DNA of 64,000 nt from the NCBI RefSeq assembly GCF_000247815.1, contig NC_021678.1, forward strand, positions 25,063,036 through 25,127,035, read 5' to 3'. A model generated the notes under the pieces. That model did no database searches. It saw nothing but the letters and a program-made list of their open reading frames with translations, and had not been told where the DNA came from. This DNA comes from Ficedula albicollis. Lineage: Eukaryota; Chordata; Aves; Passeriformes; Muscicapidae. A program made the translations under genes and the position numbers. Shown piece after piece: positions 29,301 through 38,674 of this stretch; within the stretch, counting starts at the first letter, position 1; each line of letters opens with the position of its first letter.

Positions 29301-30879
29301 ATGAAGCTTAAATCCACACCAGAGACCTAATCCAGAAGTCCTGTATATGTAAATAACTGCATTGGGGGATGTCAATAGTAACTGGGAGCTTTTGCATGTG
29401 GCTGGTTGCACATTAATTCTGCATAATATATTATAGTATTCAGTTGCATAGAATTTTCCATACTGATGAGCACATCTGTTTGTTGTCTCCATGGGAGCAC
29501 GAGAAAAAATGAGCATGGATTCTGGATCATTTTCTCTCCCCAGACTTGGAAGCCCAATAGTGAGATGGGATAAGCCATCTAAATACAGAATGTTAGTTTT
29601 TAGTGCTGTCAGCTGGCATATCCATTAGACCTACATTGATACAATTAAAACCAGTTATAAATGGTTTTCATTGTTAAGTTCATCTGTGCCGTCTTTTGGC
29701 TATTCTCCTACCTCTGTATGGGTCAAATTTGGAAAAGGATGCTTAACTAGACATCTGACACAGTGTCTCTGAACTTCTTCCTATCCTGACAGTTATTTAG
29801 GAGCAAATAGAGAAGTAATAATTCCAGAAGTGTTTTCTTTTCCCTTACTGGGGACTGAGCAAAGATACTAATGTGACAAGGCTAGATTTTGTAAAAGTGT
29901 GGTTGCACTCACATTTGTGTCTCAATCTCAGTGACTGTGAAAGGAAATAATAGTACTGACCTTCTTTATAAAGCCTTGAGACTTCTGCTGCTATTATAAA
30001 CTAGAACTTCATAAAGCTCCACTTGGTTAACCTTACGTATCTCAGGACCTCTCTCTGAAGCATCCAGGTATAGCACAGTGAGTTTGGAATATTGCCCTTC
30101 AGCTTTGTAGTGCTCTGCTTACCTCCCCAACTTAGTGAGAGTGGAACCAGCTAACCCTCATTCCCTCCTCTTAAGGCCATCAAATTCAAGACCTCCTGGA
30201 TTCTCAGATGGAGCAGCTCCCTGGGGCTGTCAGTGCACCTACAGCACACTGCTAGGTTCCTGCAAATGTCACAGACAGGGCAATTATCACTGGAACTTTG
30301 TTAACATGTGAAGACAGATAGCACTATATATTCATTAAAATTCAACAAAGGAAAGAAAACCTCCCCATTGTGCCTTTGATGAATGTAGCTGTTTGTTTGA
30401 AAACAGGCATATTCCAGCTAGAACAGGATGGTGATTAGAAATCTGAAGTCACGGAGCTCATGTACATACTTGCTCTAATGAGGTGCTCTGACCATTTTGG
30501 GGAGTAGCACAAAGAAAGCTCATTTATTTCTAATTTTTAATAATTCCAAACCCTATCAGTATTTTGTAATTAGATCCAAACAGGCACCTAGTCTTGGAGG
30601 TTTAGCCTAATCAGGCTTTAATCAACACTTTTTAAATGATCTCTTGATATGTGGTTGCATCAAAGAAACTCTGGAGGACACAGATTTCCTTAGTTTGTAA
30701 ACATCTCTGGGCTGCAGAATGAAATATGAATCTTCTGTTTCTTTGTTTCTATTTAAAGGGAGAAGGAGCGATCCAGCATTGATATGAGGATGAAATTACC
30801 ACCCCTCAAGACTGATGTACCTCACTTCAACATAGGGGACCTTCCTTTAAGCAAACCCATTCCCAAAATTGCAGTCTAG
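2167..30879 (+). CDS. CFAP58: CFAP58 (CCDC147), C-terminal part, seven visible coding exons
   Basis: The coding sequence joins 2167-2305, 2658-2881, 4907-5018, 7223-7327, 24853-24972, 26455-26588 and 30759-30879. The concatenated product is about 317 residues, almost entirely charged, Leu/Glu/Lys-rich coiled coil. It contains blocks I recognise as CFAP58: LLYEKIKIQQAIL, VHRWRKLE, LQKRLISKTSEV, ARQPGPEATEQLQQY and KKKYLAQKRKEQ. Vertebrate CFAP58 is about 870 residues, so roughly the last third is present and the rest lies left of position 1. CFAP58 is a cilium/flagellum coiled-coil protein; in mammals it is needed for sperm flagellum assembly, and loss causes malformed flagella. All introns are GT-AG and phases match at every junction after the first exon. 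The first visible exon has a one-base frame disruption, so the locus is either a functional gene with a sequence error or a damaged allele. The identification rests on recalled family sequence, not a search. Confidence 0.9.
2306..2657 (+). other. CFAP58: CFAP58 intron, 352 bp
   Basis: A short GT-AG intron, AT-rich, with nothing else visible. It is the shortest intron in the window. Confidence 0.8.
2658..2881 (+). CDS. CFAP58: CFAP58 coding exon 2 of the window
   Basis: The acceptor is CCCACAG ending at 2657 and the donor is CTCAG|GTAGGA at 2882. The 224-nt exon starts in phase 0 and ends two bases into an Arg codon. It encodes a dense coiled-coil segment with the recognisable blocks LLYEKIKIQQAIL and LKLEIKKLR, ending SVANVEEL-R. 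Codon use is clean and G/C-ending, in contrast to the AT-rich introns around it. This is the most conserved and best-supported exon in the window. Confidence 0.95.
2882..4906 (+). other. CFAP58: CFAP58 intron, about 2.0 kb
   Basis: GT-AG intron. No coding potential beyond short chance frames, and no recognisable repeat apart from short homopolymers. Confidence 0.8.
4907..5018 (+). CDS. CFAP58: CFAP58 coding exon 3 of the window
   Basis: The acceptor is GGTCTTCAG ending at 4906 and the donor is GAG|GTGATG at 5019. The first base completes the Arg codon split from the previous exon, and the exon ends on a codon boundary. The product reads WEFNHMQKELLREQTRC, then LEEELQKPLQVHRWRKLE. The VHRWRKLE block is a CFAP58 hallmark and is followed in the next exon by the SDPTTYEL stretch, as in the family. 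Confidence 0.93.
5019..7222 (+). other. CFAP58: CFAP58 intron, about 2.2 kb
   Basis: GT-AG intron between the VHRWRKLE exon and the SDPTTYEL exon. I see no structured feature in it. Confidence 0.8.
7223..7327 (+). CDS. CFAP58: CFAP58 coding exon 4 of the window
   Basis: The acceptor is TTTCCTAG ending at 7222 and the donor is CAG|GTACTG at 7328. The 105-nt exon is phase 0 at both ends and encodes 35 residues: ASDPTTYELILKIQ, then LQKRLISKTSEVIEKEFLLQ. This is coiled coil and matches the expected order between VHRWRKLE and EKEKLYV. It is followed by the longest intron in the window. Confidence 0.93.
12030..12105 (+). repeat. Two-copy tandem duplication, 38-bp unit
   Basis: Units at 12030-12067 and 12068-12105 begin GTGAGATACATGGAGGGGAG and differ by one or two bases. 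Confidence 0.88.
13590..14500 (+). mobile_element. CR1 LINE fragment, 3' end, + orientation, internally deleted
   Basis: This is diverged CR1 reverse-transcriptase 3' coding sequence and 3' UTR. Recognisable pieces are GGACCTGGACGTCCTGGTGG near 13862, the GTCAGGCCACACGTGGAATTCTG stretch near 13999 (the VRPHVEF block), AGAGGGCCACAAAGATGA near 14079, and the terminal GACCAGATGATCCTTGAAGT followed by TTCTATGATT. The portion before about 13750 resembles more upstream CR1 sequence joined across a deletion. The reading frame is broken and the element is 5'-truncated, so it is dead. Confidence 0.85.
14650..14678 (+). mobile_element. Detached CR1-like 3' tail
   Basis: CTTCCAACATGGTATTCTATGATTCTG resembles the last bases and terminal octamer repeats of a CR1 element. 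It lies 150 bp beyond the end of the larger CR1 copy. It is short, so the call is tentative. Confidence 0.45.
18814..19367 (+). repeat. Two-copy tandem duplication, 277-bp unit
   Basis: Units at 18814-19090 and 19091-19367 are almost identical, with only about two substitutions seen (TATCAGCC versus TATCTGCC). There is no spacer and no match to CR1 or LTR sequence, so this is duplicated intronic DNA. Confidence 0.95.
19599..19628 (+). repeat. Two-copy 15-bp tandem repeat
   Basis: AGTAGAAACATTATG occurs twice in perfect tandem at 19599-19613 and 19614-19628. Confidence 0.9.
23131..23292 (+). repeat. Two-copy tandem duplication, 82-bp unit
   Basis: Units at 23131-23212 and 23213-23292 begin GTCTATGGATTGCGCCATAT. 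They differ by two transitions and a small difference at the junction. Confidence 0.93.
24356..24376 (+). repeat. (TG)n microsatellite
   Basis: A perfect alternating TG run of 21 bases within the long CFAP58 intron, about 480 bp before the next exon. Confidence 0.95.
24853..24972 (+). CDS. CFAP58: CFAP58 coding exon 5 of the window
   Basis: The acceptor is CTGTTCCTCAG ending at 24852 and the donor is AAA|GTAAGG at 24973. The 120-nt exon is phase 0 at both ends and encodes 40 residues, including EKEKLYVDLRRMLARQPGPE and LQQYRNILRDKTKQIK. It is markedly G/C-rich (CTG, CGG, GCC codons) inside an AT-rich intron landscape, which makes it easy to delimit. The ARQPGPEA block is strongly conserved in the family. 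Confidence 0.94.
24973..26454 (+). other. CFAP58: CFAP58 intron, about 1.5 kb
   Basis: GT-AG intron, AT-rich after the first 100 bases. Nothing else is recognised. Confidence 0.8.
26455..26588 (+). CDS. CFAP58: CFAP58 coding exon 6 of the window
   Basis: The acceptor is a T-rich tract ending TTATTAG at 26454. The donor is AAGAA|GTATGA at 26589, chosen because it ends two bases into a codon and joins exactly to the next exon (AA + G gives Lys). The product reads VLSSELSVCETQSKEYKHEI, then ERLNNELLEVKKKYLAQKRK. Reading past the donor, the frame stays open for about 19 more codons to a stop at 26647. An intron-retaining transcript would therefore make a slightly shorter protein with a different tail. 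Confidence 0.93.
26589..30758 (+). other. CFAP58: CFAP58 intron, about 4.2 kb
   Basis: GT-AG intron before the terminal exon. It contains a reverse-oriented CR1 copy (26893-27468) and a C/T-rich stretch at about 28230-28790 that is open in several frames but shows no recognisable protein. Confidence 0.78.
26893..27468 (-). mobile_element. CR1 LINE 3' fragment, - orientation
   Basis: On the + strand the element starts with its inverted 3' end: GGTTGGAAGGGACATTTAAA-like sequence, then CATCTAGTCCAACCCCCC. It continues with inverted 3' UTR and ORF2 tail pieces such as ACAGCACCCCCAGGTCC near 27218, GCATCCAGCACTTGGTCTTG near 27309, and ACAGGTCCCTCTGGATGGC near 27374. It is 5'-truncated near 27468 (CTTGCTGAGGGTGC). 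It is antisense to CFAP58. Confidence 0.88.
30759..30879 (+). CDS. CFAP58: CFAP58 terminal coding exon with stop codon
   Basis: The acceptor is TTTCTATTTAAAG ending at 30758. After completing the split Lys codon, the exon encodes EKERSSIDMRMKLPPLKTDV, then a proline-containing non-coiled tail ending SKPIPKIAV, with TAG at 30877-30879. The change from coiled coil to a short, Pro/Lys-rich tail fits a natural C-terminus. The stop is followed within about 130 bases by a polyadenylation signal, supporting this as the last exon. Confidence 0.9.
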
Positions 30880-31026
30880 GAATGCACTCATCTAATTGCA
30901 TTCCTGTTACCAGTTTCTTGTTCGAGAAACTGTAATTTTGAAAGAGACTCAGAATCTACTGAAATCACTGTATCACCTTTAGGAAAATTTTGTATATTGT
31001 ATATAATAAAACACATTTTTACACTG
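30880..31026 (+). other. CFAP58: CFAP58 3' untranslated region (approximate end)
   Basis: An AT-rich segment between the stop codon and the polyadenylation signal. The end is placed about 15-20 bases after the AATAAA and is approximate. A longer alternative 3' UTR cannot be excluded, because the region to about 31600 stays AT-rich and unremarkable. Confidence 0.6.
31005..31010 (+). promoter_or_regulatory. Polyadenylation signal AATAAA of CFAP58
   Basis: The canonical AATAAA lies 126 bases after the TAG stop and is followed by a T-rich stretch. Position and context are right for cleavage near 31025. Confidence 0.75.
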
Positions 31027-31631
31027 GAATTACATTTTATATTGCATTTATATTTTGTACATTTAATTAACATTTACAAACTGTAATCTGCCCATTTGAT
31101 GCCAGCAGACTCCTGTATGGATGGAATGGATAGTAGAGATATTTCTTCTTCAATATTGTGTCTCTATTTAGCACTGTAACACCACAAAATGCCTTAATAT
31201 GTAGTTATTTCTCTTTTATCTACCTCACTTGTAAGCATGCACTCCATTTATCTTCTGACTCAAAGCACCTGAAAGAAATGAGAATACAGAAAAGAAGAAA
31301 AATTAATAGGCTGATGTTTCAAGCCCTGCTGAGCAAGTGCAAAATTAACAAGTCTTTACTTAGATGTACATATGTAGCAGTTCTCTGTGTGGGTAGTGTA
31401 TAATAGGGTTTATGCAGTGTTTGCTACAGTTGTTAGGAAGATCAAGGAAGTTTGTGGCCACAATGTACATTATTAAGAGCACAATTGTGTTTACTCTGGT
31501 AGATACAAAGTGACATAATTATGTCTGTTCAATTGGGGGGACTCTGCACGCTCAATGGGACGTGCTGTTCTCCCACACAAATCCTTCCGAGCGATTAAAA
31601 CTTGCTCTCAAAACACGGCAAACTTTACGCT

Positions 31632-33190
31632 TTAATTTCTAGACACTTGGGCATTTTTGTAACTTTCAGAAATTGTTTTTGTAATACAGCAGGAGCCCTC
31701 CAACCTTTCCAGCCAAAAGAGATTTAATTACCATTCATTAACAAGTGAAATAACAAAGTCACGGCATGAGGTGCTGAAGTATAGAAAACTTTCAAGCTGT
31801 AAAATAAAATGTTTTGAAACCGATTTGAACGTGGAAGTTTTTTTCCCTGCCTGGGGGATAAAAATACTTGTCCAAAGAGATATGCTGATAAATATTTCAC
31901 ATCCAGAAAAAAAAAAAAAAGCCCAAAAAAATCCTTTTGCAAAGATTTTGTTCTTTTCTTTGGTGGAATACATAATTAAATATTAAAGCTACTGTGGGAA
32001 ACTTTAATGAAAGTGTTTAATTCAAAGGAATCAAGTTAAATACGACAGGGATCTACTTTGCTTTTACATCGGGGACCAGAACACTTAGTCATCAGATCCA
32101 TTGTATTTTTCTTTTGTCCCCAAAATAGCTATTATTGCTTTTTTCATTGTCAAGTGCATTATGCTAAAGTTATCATTTTAGGGCAGTCATGCTGTCAGAA
32201 TAGTGTCTTTTGTATATCTGACATGTCCTTATAGATAGAATAATTGACAATAACTGACATGGGCACTTGAGTCTGATGGAATCCCAAGTAGGTTTTACTG
32301 AAGCTTTTAGAAGTTGGTATTTGCTAAGGTCCTGAGTACCCAGCCTGGAGCTGGATTCTGCTCTGCTTACACTGGCAAGTAATATGTATTGAAATAAATC
32401 ATCAAAGACACATTAATTTCTAGACACTTGGGCATTTTTGTAACTTTCAGAAATTGTTTTTGTAATACAGCAGGAGCCCTCCAACCTTTCCAGCCAAAAG
32501 AGATTTAATTACCATTCATTAACAAGTGAAATAACAAAGTCACGGCATGAGGTGCTGAAGTATAGAAAACTTTCAAGCTGTAAAATAAAATGTTTTGAAA
32601 CCGATTTGAACGTGGAAGTTTTTTTCCCTGCCTGGGGGATAAAAATACTTGTCCAAAGAGATATGCTGATAAATATTTCACATCCAGAAAAAAAAAAAAA
32701 GCCCAAAAAAATCCTTTTGCAAAGATTTTGTTCTTTTCTTTGGTGGAATACATAATTAAATATTAAAGCTACTGTGGGAAACTTTAATGAAAGTGTTTAA
32801 TTCAAAGGAATCAAGTTAAATACGACAGGGATCTACTTTGCTTTTACATCGGGGACCAGAACACTTAGTCATCAGATCCATTGTATTTTTCTTTTGTCCC
32901 CAAAATAGCTATTATTGCTTTTTTCATTGTCAAGTGCATTATGCTAAAGTTATCATTTTAGGGCAGTCATGCTGTCAGAATAGTGTCTTTTGTATATCTG
33001 ACATGTCCTTATAGATAGAATAATTGACAATAACTGACATGGGCACTTGAGTCTGATGGAATCCCAAGTAGGTTTTACTGAAGCTTTTAGAAGTTGGTAT
33101 TTGCTAAGGTCCTGAGTACCCAGCCTGGAGCTGGATTCTGCTGTGCTTACACTGGCAAGTAATTTGTATTGAAATAAATCATCAAAGACA
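31632..33190 (+). repeat. Two-copy tandem duplication, about 780-bp unit
   Basis: Copy 1 is 31632-32410 and copy 2 is 32413-33190, separated by two bases. Both run from TTAATTTCTAGACACTTGGG to ATCAAAGACA. I see only two substitutions near the 3' end (CTCTGC/CTGTGC and AATATG/AATTTG) and a one-base length change in a poly-A run (14 versus 13). The unit starts about 620 bases beyond the CFAP58 polyadenylation signal. It shows no CR1, LTR or coding signature. Confidence 0.96.
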
Positions 33191-33335
33191 TGCTTATTAA
33201 TTCACATGAACTAGAGGCACAGTTAGACTCATAGCACACTGTCACTGTAGAGAAGCTGCTGATGTATTACACTCTAAAATGTACAGTGTGCCCCCTAACT
33301 CATCCAGAGAGAATCCTAATCTGTCTACATCTCCC

Positions 33336-33870
33336 ACAGAATCATTTAGGTTGGGAAAGACCTCCAAGATCATCCAGTCCCAGCTTTGGCTGAACACCAG
33401 CATGTCAACTAAGCCAGGGCACTAAGTGCAATGTCCAGTGGTTTCTTGAACAACTCTTGAGCAGATGGTGGCTCCACCACCTCCTTGGGTATCCTGCTTC
33501 AATGCTTAACCACCCTTTCAGTGAAGAAATTCTTCCTGGTGTCCAACCTGAGCCTCCCATGGCACAGCTTGAGGCCATGTCCTCTTGTCCTGTCATTTGT
33601 TATCTGGGAGAAGAGTCTGAGCCCCAGCTTCTGTAAGGTGCAACCCCTTTAAGGGAGTTGTAGAATGGTAAGGTCACTCCTGAGCCTTCTTTTCAGCAGG
33701 CTGAGCCCCTCCAGCTCCTTCAGCAACTCATGACAGGACTGTCTAGACCCTTTCCCAGCTCCATTACCCTTCTCTGAACACACTCCAGCCCCTCAGTGTC
33801 TTTCCTGGGGTGACGGACCCAGAACTGGACACGGCACCTGAGGTGTGGCCTCACCAGTGTGGGCTCTCTG
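33336..33870 (-). mobile_element. CR1 LINE 3' fragment, - orientation
   Basis: It begins on the + strand with the inverted CR1 terminus (CACAGAATCATTTAGGTTGG, then CCTCCAAGATCATC). Inverted body sequence follows: GGCTCCACCACCTCCTTGG near 33470, CAGTGAAGAAATTCTTCCTG near 33520, GCAGGCTGAGCCCCTCCAGC near 33697 and the CACACTCCAGCCCCTCAGTG region near 33779. It stops near 33870 inside the ORF2 tail, so it is 5'-truncated. Confidence 0.9.
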
Positions 33871-36498
33871 TCTCTCTGTTCGTTATCAGGGTTTAGGAGA
33901 CAAATTGTCTCAGTGGTCAGAGGAAAGGAGGGGAAGCAGGGCAGATGGAATTTTCTCCCTACTTTCATGTACTGTTATGAGTACAGTAGTAAAATGGATA
34001 CTTTTCTTTTTTTACTTGTACTTAATAGTAGCTTCTATTGCATGAGTAAGAAGCTTTTCTGTAAATTATTCTTGACTTAAGTTTTTCCAATCTTTTAAAT
34101 GGTTGGGATAGCATTTGCACTAAGGACTTGTAAAGGCAAATTCTCTCACATTGAAAAGGTGGCTAATGTTCTAGATTAAAAAAAAAGAAAAATATAAGGG
34201 ACTGCAAAATAATGTGATTTTCTCATACAACATGTCCTTCCAGCCTAAAAAGCTGGGAATTGAATGCAGTAAATTTCACCTACAAAGTAAAGAAGCTTTT
34301 TACTTGTTCATCCACAATTTCAGGCATCAAAATGTGAATGTGTTGGCTACTACATTTGGTTTTATTGCATTATTTACTTACTACCACAGAAACTAAATTC
34401 ACAGGTTAATTCAGAAAAGAAGAGAAAAAAAGACAAGAAAATATAGCCATCAAATTATTGCCAGTAACTCTCAGCATAATCAGGAATAGAATAACTGCAG
34501 CCAGCTTAATTTATAGTGCTAGAGAGTGAAAACCATTTCTGAGTTCATATAATAGAACGGATTAAAGCACACCAAATCCCTTCCCCCTTGGTCTATAAAA
34601 GTCAGGGAGCTTGAAAAATTGCTGTGGATGTCTGTGAAGCCAGCTGATGCTGAGGTGCTTTTAGTGCTGAAGGGTTTGGCTTGCGCAGCAGGGAAAGGCA
34701 GAGCGCTAATGAGAATATCGTTTGTTCACTCGCTGCTGCATTGTGAGCAGCAGCTCTGAAGTGCTTCTCGAAGTTTTGTTGCAGAAAAATGTTAATTGAA
34801 TTCCAGTCTGTGCAAGATGCAGCAAGGATATCTTTAACTTCTTGTTCCTGTAAAGATATGTGAAAAGATGGAGGTAAAGGGCTATGATCCATGGCACTTA
34901 AGTTAGAGGAAATCTTTCTTCACTTTAATTGCTTTGGATTGGAGCTTGCACAATAAATCTATCCTGGAGCCTTATTTTAGTGAGCACAGGATGTAATATT
35001 GCTCACTTTCAGAGCTCTTGCAGTATGTAGATAATATTTTAAGTAATTTCCCATCAAACTTAAACTCTGTCTGATCTTGTTTGGCAGATCTGTGTTCAGT
35101 GTATTTCATGTCTTTTCTTCAAAAAGACGCCATACACTGAACTATCAAGTTCAAATATGGGACCATGACCCTTCTGCAATCACCTGTCAGCTGTGAAAGA
35201 GAGCATAAGAATCCAGTCCTTAATTTACCCTTGCTTTGAGAATCTGGAGCAGCAGGAACACATACTGCACGCCCAGTAACACTGCTGCTGTAAGTCTGGA
35301 ACCCTTTGACACAGCTCAGACCCTGTTGTGCTGAGATCTACAAACCCCAGGGCAGGCTGGGGAGGCAGAGAGAAGGGCTGAGAGCTTGGCACGTTGAGAG
35401 TTTTACCAGTGGCACAGAGCATGGGCTTTGTTGGGACAGGAGCAGAGGTGCTGGGCTCTGGGACACTGATGGGTCTTGAGGGTCCTGCTCTGCTCCTCCT
35501 GGGCACATTTTACAAGCTCAGCCCTGCAGCTGAGCTCCTGCTTTCCTGTCCTTTGGGGAGCCACTGATGCCTGCTACGCCCTGGAGCAACTTCAGTGCTG
35601 AATCCTGTGTGCTGTCCAAAACCAAGCTGCCCACAGGATGAGGAGGGATGGATTGCACTGCCAGAAAAGGGATGTGTGGGTGTAGAAAGCTCAGCTGAAC
35701 AAGGTGAAAGGTTTTTCTCCCAGAGCCTTCAAATAAGGAACTGCTCCAGAAGTGTCCAGCAGCATGGCCCAGAGCACTGCCTGCAATTATGGTGTGAGTC
35801 CTCAGAGCCAGGTCTCAGGCTGCTGGTTTGTACCTGTGTTTAGTGTCACACTCTTGTGTCCTTAAAAAGTTGCTTGACAGAGCAGAGACAGATCTCCTTG
35901 CCTTATTCCCTGTTGCCCATGTGAGGTTAACAGAGGGGAGAGGTAGCAGGGGAATCAAAAAGAGAAGTTGAGCAGCAAAAGCATCTCTGAAACGTTAATG
36001 ACTCTTCCTGAAAATTGGCCCATCCCAACTATATTTACCCAAATTAGAGTCTATAAATCATGTATATTTGTATTTAGGCACTTTAGCAATTGAGTATTAT
36101 TTTCCTAGCTGGTGGTTCAGCTGTTGTGCCACCTCCTCTAGCAGAGTGTATTTTTAGTGTGTTTAGTGCGTTTCTAAAAGCAGACACTTGATTGTGATGC
36201 TCTTTCTCTTCCCCACTTGGGTGCTTTGTGAGCAGCCCCACACAGATCAGTAACTTGTGCTGTTCAGCATACAGAAAGATGTCAGGATCTCATCCCCTGG
36301 GCTTGTTTGAGAGCCCTGTTTTCCAAAGGAGAGCTGAAACTGTGCCTGGAGCATCTGTGGGTGTGAGGGAGCAGGGCAGGACCTGTATGACATGCTGCAA
36401 GTGGCTGAGGTCAAAGCAGCTGCTGCCCCTCCAAGCCATACCCTTCAGCTTGCTTTCTCCTCAAGCAGAGCAGCTGTGAAGGTTTACTGAAACCTTTA
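33871..36498. other. Intergenic, no gene recognised
   Basis: Mostly AT-rich to about 34600, then a 270-bp segment (34590-34870) that looks more constrained: a TATAAAA sequence at 34594-34600, scattered CpGs and an 8-bp perfect hairpin at 34732-34754. From about 35200 the sequence is C/T/G-mixed with short chance frames only. Confidence 0.55.
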
Positions 36499-36624
36499 GT
36501 CCCTCTGCAGACCTCAGTAGGTTTATAAACATAAAACTCACCACAGGTGTGTATAGAGTCGTCCCTCTGCAGACCTCAGTAGGTTTATAAACCTATAAAA
36601 CTCACCACAGGTGTGTATAGAGTC
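36499..36624 (+). repeat. Two-copy tandem duplication, 62-bp unit
   Basis: Units at 36499-36560 and 36561-36624 both begin GTCCCTCTGCAGACCTCAGT and end GTGTATAGAGTC. The second has a two-base insertion (ACCTATAAAA versus ACATAAAA). Confidence 0.93.
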
Positions 36625-36640
36625 AGATAAGTTGAAATTG

Positions 36641-36795
36641 TTACTATTCTTGGTGGTGTTGGTGTTTTGGTTTTTCTTTTGTTGTTTTTGTTTCGTGGGG
36701 TTTTTGTTTGTGGTGTTTTGTTTGGGTTTTTTGTTTGTTTTTCTTTGGTTTTGTTTTGTTTGGTTTTGGGCTTGGTTTCTTTTGTGGTGGGCTCT
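36641..36795 (+). repeat. Strand-asymmetric G/T low-complexity tract
   Basis: About 150 bases made almost only of T and G on the + strand, in irregular GTTTT/GGTTTT units, with very few A or C. The long open frames across it are artefacts of missing stop codons in G/T-only sequence. Confidence 0.85.
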
Positions 36796-37852
36796 TCAGC
36801 TTACCCAAGACCCAGAAAGGGAAAAAAAAAATTGCAAAAGTTGTTTTGAAGGATTTTATATTTGCAAGATGGATCTCAACAGATCTGAGTTTCCTCCCAA
36901 GGTGGCCAAGAGCCTCCCTTTCTGGTGGTGGGCACTTTAATATTCCCAGGTGTGAAGTGGATATAAAAACTACGATTTCAGCCAGTCTAAACTGATTTAA
37001 ACTTCACAGTGCTTCACAGCAAGAGCCATTTCTCAGGGCTTTTCTTGGCAGAAGACTAAGAAGTAATTTAAAGCCATTTTAATCTGAAATGAGAATCTCT
37101 ACATGGGGTTTGAATGCACTTCAAGTGAAGTATGTATTTGCAACTTTTGTTGATCCCTCTTAATTTTCCAAGTGTCCCTGTAGAAACAAAGAATGTTTGT
37201 GTGGTGGCAAAATGCAGTGATAGCTCAGACTTACTGAGAACCACAGGATGATAAAAGCAAAAGTACTAAGTGAGTGGTATATTTGGCAACAGCCCTGGGA
37301 TGTAGCTGATTACCATTCTTTCCTACAAAAAATATAAAGACACTGATCAACGTGACCTCCTGTCTCCACTCCCCATGAACAACCTGAAATTCAGTCTGTA
37401 GAGTGTTTCTGGAGGAAAAAGGCATGTTTTTTTGAAAAAATAAATAAAAATCTTTAGAATGCTGTGCCCAGCTTCTGCCAAAAGCACAGTTTTCTAGGAT
37501 TGCTTTGACATTCATGTGATCCTGCCAAAAGTTATTCTGTGGCAGCTGAGCTGCAGGAACTGACCACAGGTACTTAGCTGCCCCCAATTGCAGAGTAAAA
37601 TGTGTTTACTTAAACCATCTTTGGCACTTCAAATGAAAAGGTGCCCAAAGTAGCAGTTTGAGTGAGCTGGTTTTACTTTGCAGTCAGGGCAGGCTATGAG
37701 CAAACACGTGAGGGGTCTTACCCAAAGGATGGTAACTCACAAATTTGGGAAAATCCTCAGAAGGGTTTGGTTTTTCTCCGTAAAATCTGTGCCTCTCTGC
37801 AGCCCCCTTTGATGATGTTCTGAGCCTCGTGATGTGGTTGAATGACAGGACA
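36796..37852. other. Intergenic, nothing recognised
   Basis: Unique-looking mixed-composition sequence with no exon, repeat or RNA gene that I can identify. Confidence 0.5.
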
Positions 37853-37964
37853 AACTCTGGGAAATAAATATTCTTGCTTCTGAGTCCCCAGTTGAGTTGC
37901 CTCCTCCCAACTCTGGGAAATAAATATTCTTGCTTCTGAGCCCCCAGTTGAGCTGCCTCCTCCT
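37853..37964 (+). repeat. Two-copy tandem duplication, 56-bp unit
   Basis: Units at 37853-37908 and 37909-37964 contain CTGGGAAATAAATATTCTTG and differ by two T/C transitions. Confidence 0.93.
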
Positions 37965-38572
37965 GTGCAATTTCTGTGCTATTGTTCAGAGGTATTCCCT
38001 CTTGGCCACTTAGGAAAACTCATCACTGGAGTTTTATTTTAACTGAGTGTACACAAGTCTTCAGAAATTGCCAAGTCCCTTGCTGATTCAGGTGCTGAAG
38101 AGGAAAAAGACAAGCAGACCTGAAATGTCTTGGACCAGGCTTCTCTAACAGCTCTGCATTGATTTATTTGCTCAGTGGTGAGCTATTTGCTAACTCCTGA
38201 TGCTTGCAGCTCTCCTGACTTTGCAGCAGCTTTGCTAGTCAGCTTCTCTTGCCAAAGTTACCTTCAGAATTCCTTAGAGCAACTCTGTTGTGGCTTGGTT
38301 TTCAAGTGGATTCTGTTGTCCTTGTTGCAGAAAAGTTATTTCAATTGGTATGCAGCACAGAAGAGGAGTGCTGTGCATTAACTGGAAGAAGTGAGCAATT
38401 AAGTGAACTTTGGTTACAGAACTCAACAGATTTCTGCCTGGGTACATGAGTGAGGGTTTAGTGTATTCCATCTGCATCTAAACAGATGCAATTTCTACTT
38501 TGCTTTTAAAATGGTGTGGGCTTGGTGAATCCAAGTCTCATTTTATTTTGTTTGTTTTCTGAATTTCACCAT

Positions 38573-38674
38573 TGATATTAATGTTGATGGCACTCAAATC
38601 ATTCCTAGGCCAGGGAGACCCTGTGATATTAATGTTGATAGCACTCGAATCATTCCTAGGCCAGGGAGACCCTG
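38573..38674 (+). repeat. Two-copy tandem duplication, 51-bp unit, abutting CR1
   Basis: Units at 38573-38623 and 38624-38674 begin TGATATTAATGTTGAT, with two substitutions. The second copy runs straight into recognisable CR1 sequence, so the duplication may lie within the 5' end of that CR1 copy. Confidence 0.92.

Noticed and set aside
34732..34754. microRNA-like hairpin
   Set aside because: The stem is only 8 bp with a 7-base loop and no extended pairing, far short of a precursor; retained only as part of a possible regulatory segment.
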